Program-made: the position numbers and the translations under genes | Notes under the pieces: model-generated | What the model was told of the DNA's origin: nothing | Databases searched by the model: none | Seen by the model: only the letters and a program-made list of their open reading frames with translations | From: UBA4716 sp002438865 | GTDB lineage: Bacteria > Bacillota > Clostridia > UBA1381 | Assembly: GCA_937907325.1 (NCBI GenBank) | Contig: CALERO010000062.1 | Span: forward strand, 1-28,600 | Reading direction: 5' to 3' | DNA: 28,600 bases | Shown: positions 1 through 8,100 of the stretch, piece after piece | Position numbering within the stretch: the stretch's first letter is position 1 | Layout: each line of letters begins with the position of its first letter

Positions 1-1
1 T

Positions 2-214
2 GACAAAAAAGATATTAAAAAGATTTTTAAACCGTTTTATTCGACTAAAAAGCGGTCTAAATGCGGCGGAATAGGCTTGAGCTATGCGGAAAAAATAGTA
101 CAGCAGCAGCACGGGGGAATATCCGTTAAAAGCGAAAAAGGAAAGTATACAACATTTCAACTGTATTTCCCAACCATAAGCGAGAAAAGTTTGGCAAGAA
201 AGGGGTTATTATAA
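2..214 (+). CDS. Sensor histidine kinase, C-terminal fragment (ATPase domain)
   Basis: The frame is open from base 2 to a TAA at 212-214, giving the last 70 residues of a gene that starts upstream of the window. The fragment contains FKPFYSTK followed by GGIGLSYAEKIVQQQHGG and then GKYTTFQLYFP. This is the G2 box and terminal strand pattern of HATPase_c domains of sensor kinases. Sensor kinases of this type autophosphorylate on an upstream histidine and pass the phosphate to a partner regulator; that histidine and any sensor or membrane region lie outside the window. The gene ends 3 bp before the response regulator start, so the two almost certainly form one operon and a cognate pair. The signal sensed cannot be inferred. 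Confidence 0.85.
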   Translation, partial: DKKDIKKIFKPFYSTKKRSKCGGIGLSYAEKIVQQQHGGISVKSEKGKYTTFQLYFPTISEKSLARKGLL

Positions 215-217
215 ACC

Positions 218-892
218 ATGAATAAAATTTCTGTAGCAATATGTGACGACTCCAGACAGATTTGCGACTACATCGAATTTATCTGCAACAGAGAGGACAG
301 TATCGATTTTAAGGGCAGCGCAAACTCAAGCGGAGAATGTCTTGACCTGATACAGGCTGAAATGCCCGATGTTTTGCTCTTGGATATGCAGATTGAATGC
401 GATAATTCAGGCGTATTGCTTATACCTGAAATTTTGGAAATAAAAAGCGATATAAAAATAATCATTCTGACAGTGCATAAAGAAGATGAGTATATCTTTG
501 AGGCACTCTGCGAGGGAGCGGTGAATTATATACTTAAAACATGCAGCGAAGAGGAGATTATCGGCGCAATAACGGATGCAACGAGAGATAATATAGAATT
601 AAGCCCCGAGGTATCAAAGGCTATTTTAAAGCAGGGAAAGGAAATAAAACGTGCGCAGAAATCAATGCTTTATCTCGTAAACATTGTAAGAAATCTTTCA
701 TCGAGCGAATTTGAAGTGTTAAAGGCTGTATATGACGGCAAATCGTATAAGGATATTGCAAAGGAACGTGTTGTTGAAGAAGGTACCATACGGGTACAGG
801 TTTCGAGAATATTGCGGAAGTTTAATGTGGGAAGTATGCGGGCGCTTGTAAAAAACCTTCGTGATTTGCAAATCTTTGAATTGTTTAAATAA
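218..892 (+). CDS. NarL/LuxR-type two-component response regulator
   Basis: This 224-residue protein has a receiver domain at residues 1-125 and a LuxR-type helix-turn-helix at about 160-221. The receiver has all expected residues: acidic pair D10-D11, phospho-acceptor D56 in VLLLDMQ, T85 in IIILTVH, and K107 in NYILK. In the C-terminal domain, LSSSEFEVLKAVYDGKSYKDIA and the recognition segment EGTIRVQVSRILRKFNV follow the NarL/FixJ pattern. The ribosome site AAGGGG lies about 12 bases upstream, inside the end of the kinase gene, so translation is probably coupled. It is likely a DNA-binding transcription factor phosphorylated by the upstream kinase. Its targets are unknown; the surface-protein genes downstream are plausible but unproven. 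Confidence 0.93.
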   Translation: MNKISVAICDDSRQICDYIEFICNREDSIDFKGSANSSGECLDLIQAEMPDVLLLDMQIECDNSGVLLIPEILEIKSDIKIIILTVHKEDEYIFEALCEGAVNYILKTCSEEEIIGAITDATRDNIELSPEVSKAILKQGKEIKRAQKSMLYLVNIVRNLSSSEFEVLKAVYDGKSYKDIAKERVVEEGTIRVQVSRILRKFNVGSMRALVKNLRDLQIFELFK

Positions 893-899
893 ATTTCCG

Positions 900-943
900 C
901 CAATACAAAACCGAGCCTGTCGACAGGCTCGGTTTTGTATTGG
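900..943. terminator. Bidirectional intrinsic terminator, perfect 44-bp palindrome
   Basis: Arms 900-921 and 922-943 are exact reverse complements with no spacer, centred on GTCGAC. The GC-rich core is GAGCCTG/CAGGCTC, with GGTTTT on the exit side in both directions. It sits 8 bp after the response regulator stop and 6 bp before the end of the convergent oxidoreductase gene, so it probably terminates both transcripts. Confidence 0.85.
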
Positions 944-948
944 CTGTT

Positions 949-2013
949 TTACAGGAGTATTTCCTTTCCTTCTTCAGCCGAACGGTAAAATCCCTCAAGT
1001 ATTTTAATCATATTCAATCCCTGCTGAGGAACGAACATAGGCTCTGCTCCGTTTAAAACAACGTCTGCAAAATGCTTGATATTGCCCAGATGATGGTGCG
1101 GGTTATCGGCAAGGTTCGGGAGATAATCTACAGTATTTCCGTACTCTTCGCCGAATATTTTCAGCTGATCGTCTGTAGAGGACCACATCGCTCCCGATTT
1201 TGTTCCTCTTAACTCAACAAATCTTTGTTCCTTTTCTATGTTTGACGCCCATGAAAATTCTATCTGCATACAAGCTCCGTTATCAAAACGTATAAAGCCC
1301 ATTGCCAAATCTTCAACATCGAACGTGCCGTCCGATTTTGCGTCGCCGAATTTTGAGTTAACCGAGTCCGACACATCGGAATTTGCAAACTTTTCATAAG
1401 TACATCCGCTTACCGCAATCGGTTTTGGATTTCCCATAAGCCACATTGACAAATCTATCATATGTACGCCAAGGTCGATAAGAGGACCGCCGCCCGACTG
1501 CGCTTTGGTTGTAAACCAACCGCCCTTGCCGGGGATACCGCGTCTTCTCTGCCAGCCGCACCGTGCTGCATATATTTCGCCCATTTTTCCGTCCGATATA
1601 TACTTTTTGAGGTATGACGACATATTCATAAACCTGTTATTGCGTATAACCATCAGGGTTTTGCCGCTTTTGTCTGCGGCGTTTTTCATTTTTTCCGCTT
1701 CTGCGGTATTGATTGCGTCGGGCTTTTCACACAAAACGTTTAAACCCTTTTCAAGCGCTTCAACGGCAATTATAGAATGAAGATAATTCGGCGTACAAAT
1801 ATCAACCGCATCAAGGTTGGGGATATTGAATATTTCTTTGTAATCCGTACACCAAAATTTTGTCCCGAGACGTTCTGCCAGTTTTTGCGCACGCTCCTCT
1901 ATAATATCGCATACGCCGACAATTTCAATATTGTCAATTTTTTCGTATGACGGTGCATGTGCATGCGTGGCAATTCCGCCTGCGCCTATAATACCGACTT
2001 TTAATTTTTGCAT
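949..2013 (-). CDS. Gfo/Idh/MocA-family NAD(P)-dependent oxidoreductase
   Basis: The start is set at 2013 (354 residues). An in-frame ATG at 2031 overlaps the ribosome site GGAGG itself, whereas the 2013 ATG lies 9 bases after it. The N-terminal Rossmann fold has GIIGAGGIA (residues 7-15). The family motif LCEKP has its catalytic-site lysine at K97, and GGGPLIDLGVHMID has D180 and H184 in the usual positions. Members are cytosolic enzymes that oxidise or reduce sugars, inositols or related polyols, often during catabolism of unusual sugars; a few relatives (GH109) are NAD-dependent glycosidases. The substrate cannot be assigned here. It is transcribed divergently from an AraC-type regulator, which suggests that regulator controls it. 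Confidence 0.9.
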   Translation of the reverse strand: MQKLKVGIIGAGGIATHAHAPSYEKIDNIEIVGVCDIIEERAQKLAERLGTKFWCTDYKEIFNIPNLDAVDICTPNYLHSIIAVEALEKGLNVLCEKPDAINTAEAEKMKNAADKSGKTLMVIRNNRFMNMSSYLKKYISDGKMGEIYAARCGWQRRRGIPGKGGWFTTKAQSGGGPLIDLGVHMIDLSMWLMGNPKPIAVSGCTYEKFANSDVSDSVNSKFGDAKSDGTFDVEDLAMGFIRFDNGACMQIEFSWASNIEKEQRFVELRGTKSGAMWSSTDDQLKIFGEEYGNTVDYLPNLADNPHHHLGNIKHFADVVLNGAEPMFVPQQGLNMIKILEGFYRSAEEGKEILL

Positions 2014-2047
2014 TTTTTTATACCTCCGCATTGTTTTATTTAAAAAA

Positions 2048-2056
2048 AGTATAGCA
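2048..2056 (-). promoter_or_regulatory. Extended -10 promoter for the oxidoreductase gene
   Basis: Read on the minus strand this is TGCTATACT: a TGn extension followed by a TATACT -10 hexamer. A start site near 2042 would leave a leader of about 29 bases containing the GGAGG site. No good -35 is seen, as is common for extended -10 promoters. It mirrors the plus-strand promoter at 2072-2080. Confidence 0.6.
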
Positions 2057-2071
2057 TTTTTGCGTTGTATA

Positions 2072-2080
2072 TGCTATAAT
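2072..2080 (+). promoter_or_regulatory. Extended -10 promoter for the AraC-family regulator
   Basis: TGCTATAAT is a TGn extension with a perfect TATAAT hexamer at 2075-2080. Transcription would start near 2087, about 40 bases before the gene. Together with the minus-strand element it forms the inverted repeat TATAGCAT/ATGCTATA (2050-2057 and 2071-2078). The two -10 boxes are only 21 bp apart, so the two promoters probably exclude each other. Confidence 0.65.
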
Positions 2081-2126
2081 TATTTATAGGAAAAAATATC
2101 ACTTTTTTGTTGTAGAGGTTTAGCAT

Positions 2127-3020
2127 ATGCAATACGAATTTCACGAAGAAGAAAAGGCGGTTGTTGATAATTTTGAAGTACCGGTTCAGTGTCTGCTGAT
2201 GAAAGCTTCACGTTCCGATATGAATGACACACGCAAAATAGACTTTCACTATCACGACTACATAGAATTTCTTTATGGGATAGACTGCGATATAAACGTG
2301 TGGTGCGAAGATGATAAGCATATACTGAAAAACGGCGAGCTTATTGTGATAAACTCAAAAAGACCGCACTTTGTTTTCTCCAATCAAGATGAAAGCACAT
2401 ATGTAGTCATAAAATTTATGCCGCAGATTTTGTATGCGTCGGAGCAATCTGTGCGTGAATTGAAATACATTCTTCCCTTTATATCCTCTGCATACACGCA
2501 CAATGTAAAATTAGGCAAAGAAGAAATTAGTAACAGCGAAATACCGACTCTGATTGAGAAAATAGTTGCCGAGTGGGAAAACAAAGGCTTCGGATATGAG
2601 CTTGCGGTCAGAATGTATGCGATTAATATTGTTTTGTGGCTTTTACGCTATTGGGATTCTCACTGCGGTTCGCAAAATAACCTTATACCCCCGAAAGCAA
2701 TGGCGTCGGTGCAGAAAGCTATCGAATATGCACAGAACAATTACAGCACGGCAACCTCCAACAGTGCGGCGGATTTGTGCTATATGAGCCACAGCTATTT
2801 CTCGAGATTGTTTAAAAAAGTTATGGGGCGCGGCTTTACGGACTATGTGAATTACGTCCGTATCAGCGAGGCACAGCGTTTGCTTATAAGCACTCAGAAA
2901 AGTATAACGGATATTTCGCTTGATGTGGGGTTTTCCACAACCAGTTATTTTATAGACAAGTTTAGAAAACAAGTGCATATGACTCCCAAACAATTCAGAC
3001 AAAATTATTCCAAGTCATAA
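2127..3020 (+). CDS. AraC-family transcriptional regulator
   Basis: This 297-residue cytosolic regulator has an N-terminal cupin-like sensing domain at about residues 30-110 (FHYHDYIEFLYGI and a later NSKRPHFVF segment, the usual pattern of sugar-sensing AraC proteins). The C-terminal double helix-turn-helix spans about 190-294. Both DNA-binding helices are recognisable: AADLCYMSHSYFSRLFKKVMG, then ITDISLDVGFSTTSYFIDKFRK, ending in the typical MTPKQFRQNY. The ribosome site AGAGG lies 8 bases before the ATG. The ligand is unknown; the family usually responds to a carbohydrate. The divergent oxidoreductase gene and the nearby surface glycosidase genes are its most likely targets. Confidence 0.92.
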   Translation: MQYEFHEEEKAVVDNFEVPVQCLLMKASRSDMNDTRKIDFHYHDYIEFLYGIDCDINVWCEDDKHILKNGELIVINSKRPHFVFSNQDESTYVVIKFMPQILYASEQSVRELKYILPFISSAYTHNVKLGKEEISNSEIPTLIEKIVAEWENKGFGYELAVRMYAINIVLWLLRYWDSHCGSQNNLIPPKAMASVQKAIEYAQNNYSTATSNSAADLCYMSHSYFSRLFKKVMGRGFTDYVNYVRISEAQRLLISTQKSITDISLDVGFSTTSYFIDKFRKQVHMTPKQFRQNYSKS

Positions 3021-3078
3021 AATCCGGAGGAATAAGCGCTGGAAATTTTATGTATGAATGTAATTCATTTAAAATATA

Positions 3079-3104
3079 AAAAAACCGCCGTATGGCGGTT
3101 TTTT
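3079..3104. terminator. Bidirectional intrinsic terminator
   Basis: Arms AAAAAACCGCC (3079-3089) and GGCGGTTTTTT (3094-3104) pair perfectly around a 4-base loop, with a T tract in both orientations. It lies between the convergent AraC gene and the 612-residue secreted-protein gene and should serve both. Confidence 0.9.
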
Positions 3105-3113
3105 AGTGTCTGT

Positions 3114-4952
3114 TTATTCTGCGGTTGAAGCTGTATCAAGCTTTTCAATAAGAACGTTATCGAAGTATACCGACTGATGTACATCTGTTTCAACATCAAA
3201 GTTTAATACATCATATGGGCATTCATTGGCGTATTCACTCCATTTCTTGTCGAACAGAGTGCAATCGGGTAAGTCGGTATAGATTACGAAATACTGCCAG
3301 TCACCGGGCTTGACGGTAACATTTTTAAACAAGTCGTAAGCCTTCCAACGGTAAGTCGCATCGTCTGATTCCGCTCCAAGTGAACCCTTGATAACAGCGT
3401 CTGCGTCTGAAGCTTTTGCATAGAAAGAGATTTTGTATTTGTTATCTTTGCCTATGCCGGCTGCTGCTTCCTTTGAAAGATTGGTCCAGCCGCCGCCTTC
3501 ACTTGTAACAAATCTAAATCCATTTCTGCTAATATTTTCCGAAAGTTCGCTTTTGGCAAGGCAGTCTACCTTAATTGCCTTGGAACCGTATCTTGCCTCA
3601 TCATCTGATACAATTGTGACTGTGCTTTTAGAGTTATCAACACCGCCAAGATAGCCGGCTTTACCGGAAACATCCTCGTGATCTGCGTCTTCAAAGCTTA
3701 ATGAATAGATTTTCTCGCCGGTTTTTCCGATTTCGGCAAAACCGTAAGCGGAAAGCGGTGTAATGGTGCTAAAAGCGTCCCAAAGGTATGCCTGAACAAG
3801 CGTTCCGTCTACTGTTTCTTTTGTAAGATCAAGCGGAGTGTTCGAAACGGCTTTGCCGTCTGTGATTGTTACATCATTCACGGACACATCGGTAAGCTTT
3901 TTGAAATTGCCATCCGTAATTGCATAGCGTGCCAGAATAAGCTTAGCCGGACCGTCGGGAACGTTTAATCCGCAGAACTGAAAACCAATGCGATCGGCAC
4001 TTGCCGGCAGCTCGGTTGAATTCTGTGCAGTGGTTTGTCCCCATTCGCCGGTTATTTTAAACACATTGTTCATCATAGAAGCGGGATTTACTGCCGCACC
4101 GTTTGCACCTGCCCCGTCAAAAAATGTTGTTTCGTTTGAAGAAACCGTATCGCCGGGGGCGTTCTGTTCTTCGGTCATTACCGAAAAACCGCTTATATAA
4201 AGCTTAACAGACACCCCGTCGGGAAGGTCGGAAACGTTGCCGGTCGCCCATGTAATTTCATTTGGTTTGCCTGATATATTGAGCGGGGCATTTTCCAGAT
4301 TCATCACCGTCCCCCAACTCCAAATATCTTTATAGGAAAGTGTGCTGTTTGAATAATCCAGCGAATATGTTACTTTGTTCCAGTTGTTATAGCAAAAAAC
4401 CCAACCCGGTCCAATTGACGTATGGGTATCAAGTAACATATAGCTGCTGTTAGTCTTCTCTTTATGTAACACCGGTGAAATAATTGATTTGTTCTCCGCA
4501 TGAACGGAGCCGAAATTTGAGAAATCAACTCTTTTTGCTTTTTCTTCAGAGGTATTATCTGTGCATCCGTCCTCTACTTTGTAGGAATATTCCGCCTCCA
4601 ATGCATTGGCAGCATCAGACACCGACAGCGGAGCACTGAGAAGAAACGGTGTTTTATTTGTGATTTCAAAGCAAAGCGCTTTTTCGGTAATACGTGTCGC
4701 ACCGTTGTCCATGTCATAATTTTGTTCCTGAACGGTTATCTGCGGAAGCATTCCGCCTTCATTTTTTGAGCTGATGTTAAATCCTAATGAAGAAAGTTGC
4801 TCCGGCGTGACGATTTCTCCCGAAGAATAGTTTGAAAGATCAAGTTTTGCGACTGTTTGATGTGTTGTCACAGGTCTTGCAAGTACTGTTACCGGTAATG
4901 AAGTGAGCATTGCAAAGACCGTGAGGGTTGATACGATTTTTTTTGCGTTCAT
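3114..4952 (-). CDS. Secreted modular protein with CBM-like C-terminus, function unknown
   Basis: This 612-residue protein begins with a signal peptide (MNAKKIVSTLTVFAM... ending near VLARP). The ribosome site AAGGAGA lies 7 bases before the start. Residues ~35-255 resemble the N-terminal domain of the 1849-residue protein encoded at 8625-14174. A ~75-residue module follows, ending VQAYLWDAFSTITPL, of a type repeated in other proteins of this window. Residues ~430-605 look like a jelly-roll carbohydrate-binding module of the CBM4/9 kind: opening YSLSFED, ARYGSKAIKVD, KISFYAKAS, closing VYFDNVLIEKLD. I see no catalytic motif and no SLH or sortase anchor, so it may act as a secreted glycan-binding protein. 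It is divergent from, and probably co-regulated with, the GH30-like gene. Confidence 0.75.
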   Translation of the reverse strand: MNAKKIVSTLTVFAMLTSLPVTVLARPVTTHQTVAKLDLSNYSSGEIVTPEQLSSLGFNISSKNEGGMLPQITVQEQNYDMDNGATRITEKALCFEITNKTPFLLSAPLSVSDAANALEAEYSYKVEDGCTDNTSEEKAKRVDFSNFGSVHAENKSIISPVLHKEKTNSSYMLLDTHTSIGPGWVFCYNNWNKVTYSLDYSNSTLSYKDIWSWGTVMNLENAPLNISGKPNEITWATGNVSDLPDGVSVKLYISGFSVMTEEQNAPGDTVSSNETTFFDGAGANGAAVNPASMMNNVFKITGEWGQTTAQNSTELPASADRIGFQFCGLNVPDGPAKLILARYAITDGNFKKLTDVSVNDVTITDGKAVSNTPLDLTKETVDGTLVQAYLWDAFSTITPLSAYGFAEIGKTGEKIYSLSFEDADHEDVSGKAGYLGGVDNSKSTVTIVSDDEARYGSKAIKVDCLAKSELSENISRNGFRFVTSEGGGWTNLSKEAAAGIGKDNKYKISFYAKASDADAVIKGSLGAESDDATYRWKAYDLFKNVTVKPGDWQYFVIYTDLPDCTLFDKKWSEYANECPYDVLNFDVETDVHQSVYFDNVLIEKLDTASTAE

Positions 4953-5013
4953 ATCATAATCTCCTTTTCTTTATATTTTAAAAATTTTCATAACAGTTGC
5001 CTGTCTTAATTTA

Positions 5014-5042
5014 ATTATAAATAAATTGAATACTAAAAACAA
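5014..5042 (-). promoter_or_regulatory. Promoter for the 612-residue secreted protein
   Basis: On the minus strand, TTGTTT (5042-5037), a 17-bp spacer and a perfect TATAAT (5019-5014) form a canonical vegetative promoter. Its -35 runs into the left arm of the large inverted repeat at 5039. Confidence 0.75.
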
Positions 5043-5098
5043 GTTACTCTTTTGTAAACATTTATTAATGGTACAATGTTTACAAAAGAGTAACTTGT
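5039..5098. repeat. Perfect 24-bp inverted repeat between divergent promoters (candidate operator)
   Basis: The left arm 5039-5062 (begins ACAAGTTACTC) and right arm 5075-5098 (ends GAGTAACTTGT) are exact reverse complements separated by 12 bp. Each outer end overlaps the -35 box of the promoter on its side, so the element lies symmetrically between two outward-firing promoters. It is not a terminator: no T tract follows and transcription starts outside it. A bound dimeric or tetrameric regulator would control both genes together. Confidence 0.8.
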
Positions 5099-5123
5099 GC
5101 GGACTTTTTCTGTATGGTATAAT
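5095..5123 (+). promoter_or_regulatory. Promoter for the GH30-like gene
   Basis: TTGTGC (5095-5100), a 17-bp spacer and a perfect TATAAT (5118-5123). The start site would be near 5130, leaving a short leader. The -35 overlaps the right arm of the inverted repeat. Confidence 0.75.
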
Positions 5124-5134
5124 CGTTGTATAAA

Positions 5135-5154
5135 GAGAGGAGGCATATGTCTTG
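5135..5154 (+). promoter_or_regulatory. Ribosome binding site with ATG-TCT-TGA minicistron overlapping a TTG start
   Basis: GAGAGGAGG (5135-5143) is 8 bases before a TTG at 5152 that opens the long frame. An ATG at 5147 reads only Met-Ser before a TGA at 5153-5155 that overlaps the TTG. Spacing favours the TTG, since the ATG is only 3 bases from the ribosome site. Confidence 0.65.
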
Positions 5155-8100
5155 AAAGAAAACAGATTTAAACGAGCTGTGTCGGCAGTGCTGATTACCG
5201 CAGCGTTGTCATCCATGTTCGTTTCGGCGCCGGTATCGGAGGCGGCAAAACCGGTAAGACCGGAGCCGGATTTGAACGGTTACAGCAAAGAAGCTACCTA
5301 TAATATTAACGTACTTCCTGAAGACCGGCAGGAAATATATGATTGGGGTATATGTGTCGATCAGGGAGAGTATTATCGCAGATTGCTGCGCGGCAGTGAT
5401 AAGGAAGCATCGTATTCCTCAGCCGTTAATGACTTGGGGATTACCATGTTCAGAATAGGCATGCCGTCACCCGACTCATACAATAAAAATAAAGAACTTG
5501 ATGAAACATATATGCAGATGTATCTCAACAGGGCGATCCGTCCGCCGGTGGAATCGGGAATAACTAAGTATATGATAAGCTGTTGGGAGTCTCCGACATG
5601 GATGCGTTCAAAAGACGCACGTGGCTGGAATCTTCTGCTTGACGAATATCTGGACGATCAGGTTGAATGGATAATAAAGGTCATTGATTACATAACCGAC
5701 CACGGATACCCGGCTCCTTACTGTTATTCGATTCAGAATGAGCCGAGAGACCCAAGTACAAATATTTCCGGCGAACAGATGAAAAAGCTTTCAATAAAAA
5801 CAAGAAAAGCTTTTGATGAAAACGGATATGCCGATATTAAAATAGTAAACCCGGAGGGGGCTGCAATAGAACAGCAGATTTCTACGTTTGGTGATAAGTA
5901 TGAACGTTTTCGCAAAAGCCCGGAATGGGCAGACTCTGTCGACATATTTGCGCATCATTCGTATGCTATGGGATTTGACAGACTTGATGTCCTCAAAGAG
6001 TATATAGAGTTTATGGACGAATATCCCGACAAAGAAAGATGGCAGACGGAGTTTTCCGGCGGAACCGGTAAAGGATGGTATACAGAGAATAACAGTGCGC
6101 TAGATATAGCGCTTTTTCGTCTAAAGGTATTTATGGGCGATATAGAATGGGTAGGCTGCAATACATGGATGTTCTGGATGGGCGTAGCCGAAAGCGGCGG
6201 AAAACTGTTTGAGAACGGCGAGCTGTACGGAATGGGCGCAGGCAAATTGGGCAATTCGGGCTCAATACTGTATGGCTCCGAGGGCGATGACGACGGAGTT
6301 ACAAGCTTCAGAGAAGGCCCTACGTATAAAATGCTTAAGCTGGTATTTAACAATGTGCAGCCCGGATCGCACGTGCGAAGATTGACTACAGACGATCCGA
6401 CGCTGATGAATGAAATGGATTACATGGTTGACCTTGCCGCATTTGATACAGACAAGGGAACGGCGGTAATTATTGCCAACAGCGATGACTATCCGAAACA
6501 TTATAATCTGAATAACCTAAAAGGAAACAGCGCAACAATATATTCAATAAACGATACGTCGATATATAAAACCGAAACAGTATATAAAAATATTTTGAAC
6601 GGTACGGCAAGCGAAATCACAGTTCCTCCGATGAGCGTTAATTTTGTTATGACAACATATGATGATATGGCTGCCCCGGGAATTAAGCTTGAATTGAATC
6701 CGCTGATTATACAAAAAGACGGAGTATATGTGAGCCGTAATGATGAGATAGACTTTACGGGCATTCTTGATGAGAATGACGCAAAGCTGTACATCAACGG
6801 AAAAGAAACTGACGTAACCGACCGAAGATTTTTACAAAAAATAAAAATTTCCGAAACCCCCGAAATACAGATGTATGCAGTGGACAAAAACGGCAATAAA
6901 TCCAAAAAGCAAACTGTTAAATTCAGATGTGAACCTAATTATGCAGGCATTAAGCTTGATACATACAATACAAAATACAATACAACAAAATGTGTACTCA
7001 AGGGGCTTGTAAATGCCGATTCGACAATATATGCGAATGGTAACACAGTTAAATCCGGCGCAGATAACCGATTTGAGATTGAAACAGAGCTTAAGCAGGG
7101 TGAAAATAAATTTACCGTTTATGCTGTTGATTCAAAGGGAAATAAGTCGGAAGAACAAGAGATTGATGTGCTCTGCGATTCTATAGCTCCCGAAATTACA
7201 ATAACAAACAAGAGCTTTGTAACGGATAATCAGCAGATAATGATTACAGGAAAGCTTTCCGAAACAGCAAAGCTTAAAATTAACGGCAGTGACGTTACTG
7301 CAAGAGACGATTTGACTTTTGCTCATACCGTAACGCTTAACGAAGGCATAAATAAGATTATGACAGAAGCAACGGATGATTATGGCAACAAAGGCGAAAA
7401 GGCAGTTGAGGTAACGTTTACAAAAACGGAAAATACTCCGCATCTTGTTGAGGGCGAAGCTTATGTAAGACGTGCTAAAGGACATATCACTCTTGACGGA
7501 AATATTGATGAAGCCGATTGGAAGCTTGATCTGACTGCAACCAAGATTACGGAAGGTACGCAAAATAATGTTGTAAAATTCGGTATGCTTTGGGATAGCA
7601 AGTATTTGTACATTGCAGCTGACGTGACTGATGATGTGTGGAAGATAGAAAGTAAAAATCCATTCCAGAATGACAGTGTTGAAATATTCCTTAATCCCTC
7701 AAACGAAAAGAAGGCAGGGTACACAAGTGAGGACAAACAGCTGTTTTCCGCATACGTGAATGACGATACAAGCAAGTTCTATCAAAACACAAGGGGAGAG
7801 GTTAAATCCGCTTATCATAGAAACGATAACGGTTATACATGTGAAATTGCAATACCGTGGAGTACGATAGGCAGAGCCCCGTCAGATGGCTTGAAGATTG
7901 GTATCGATCTTGTATTTGACGATAACGATGCCGGAGGAGAGGTCAGAAACACATGTATAGCATGGTGGGGTACAAGTTCAAACTATATGGACGCATCCGG
8001 TTTCGGAACAATTATTCTTACCGAGAAAGATAATGTTACATATAAAGATATTCCTTACACCTATTTTGATGACGGCTCAAAGAATATTACCGAACCGGAC

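Noticed and set aside
949..2013. GH109-type glycosidase instead of an oxidoreductase
   Set aside because: GH109 enzymes share this fold, but there is no signal peptide and no GH109-specific feature I could confirm; the standard EKP and DLGVHMID motifs only support the broad family.
2014..2031. Oxidoreductase start at the ATG at 2031
   Set aside because: That ATG overlaps the GGAGG ribosome site that serves the ATG at 2013, and Rossmann folds in this family begin within a few residues of the start.
5051..5068. CcpA cre-like site within the large inverted repeat (TGTAAACATTTATT)
   Set aside because: It lacks the central CG and differs from the consensus at about three conserved positions, so the perfect inverted repeat is better explained by a different dimeric regulator.
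5147..5155. ATG 5147 as the start of the GH30-like gene
   Set aside because: It is out of frame with the enzyme and hits TGA after two codons; only the TTG at 5152 opens the long frame.
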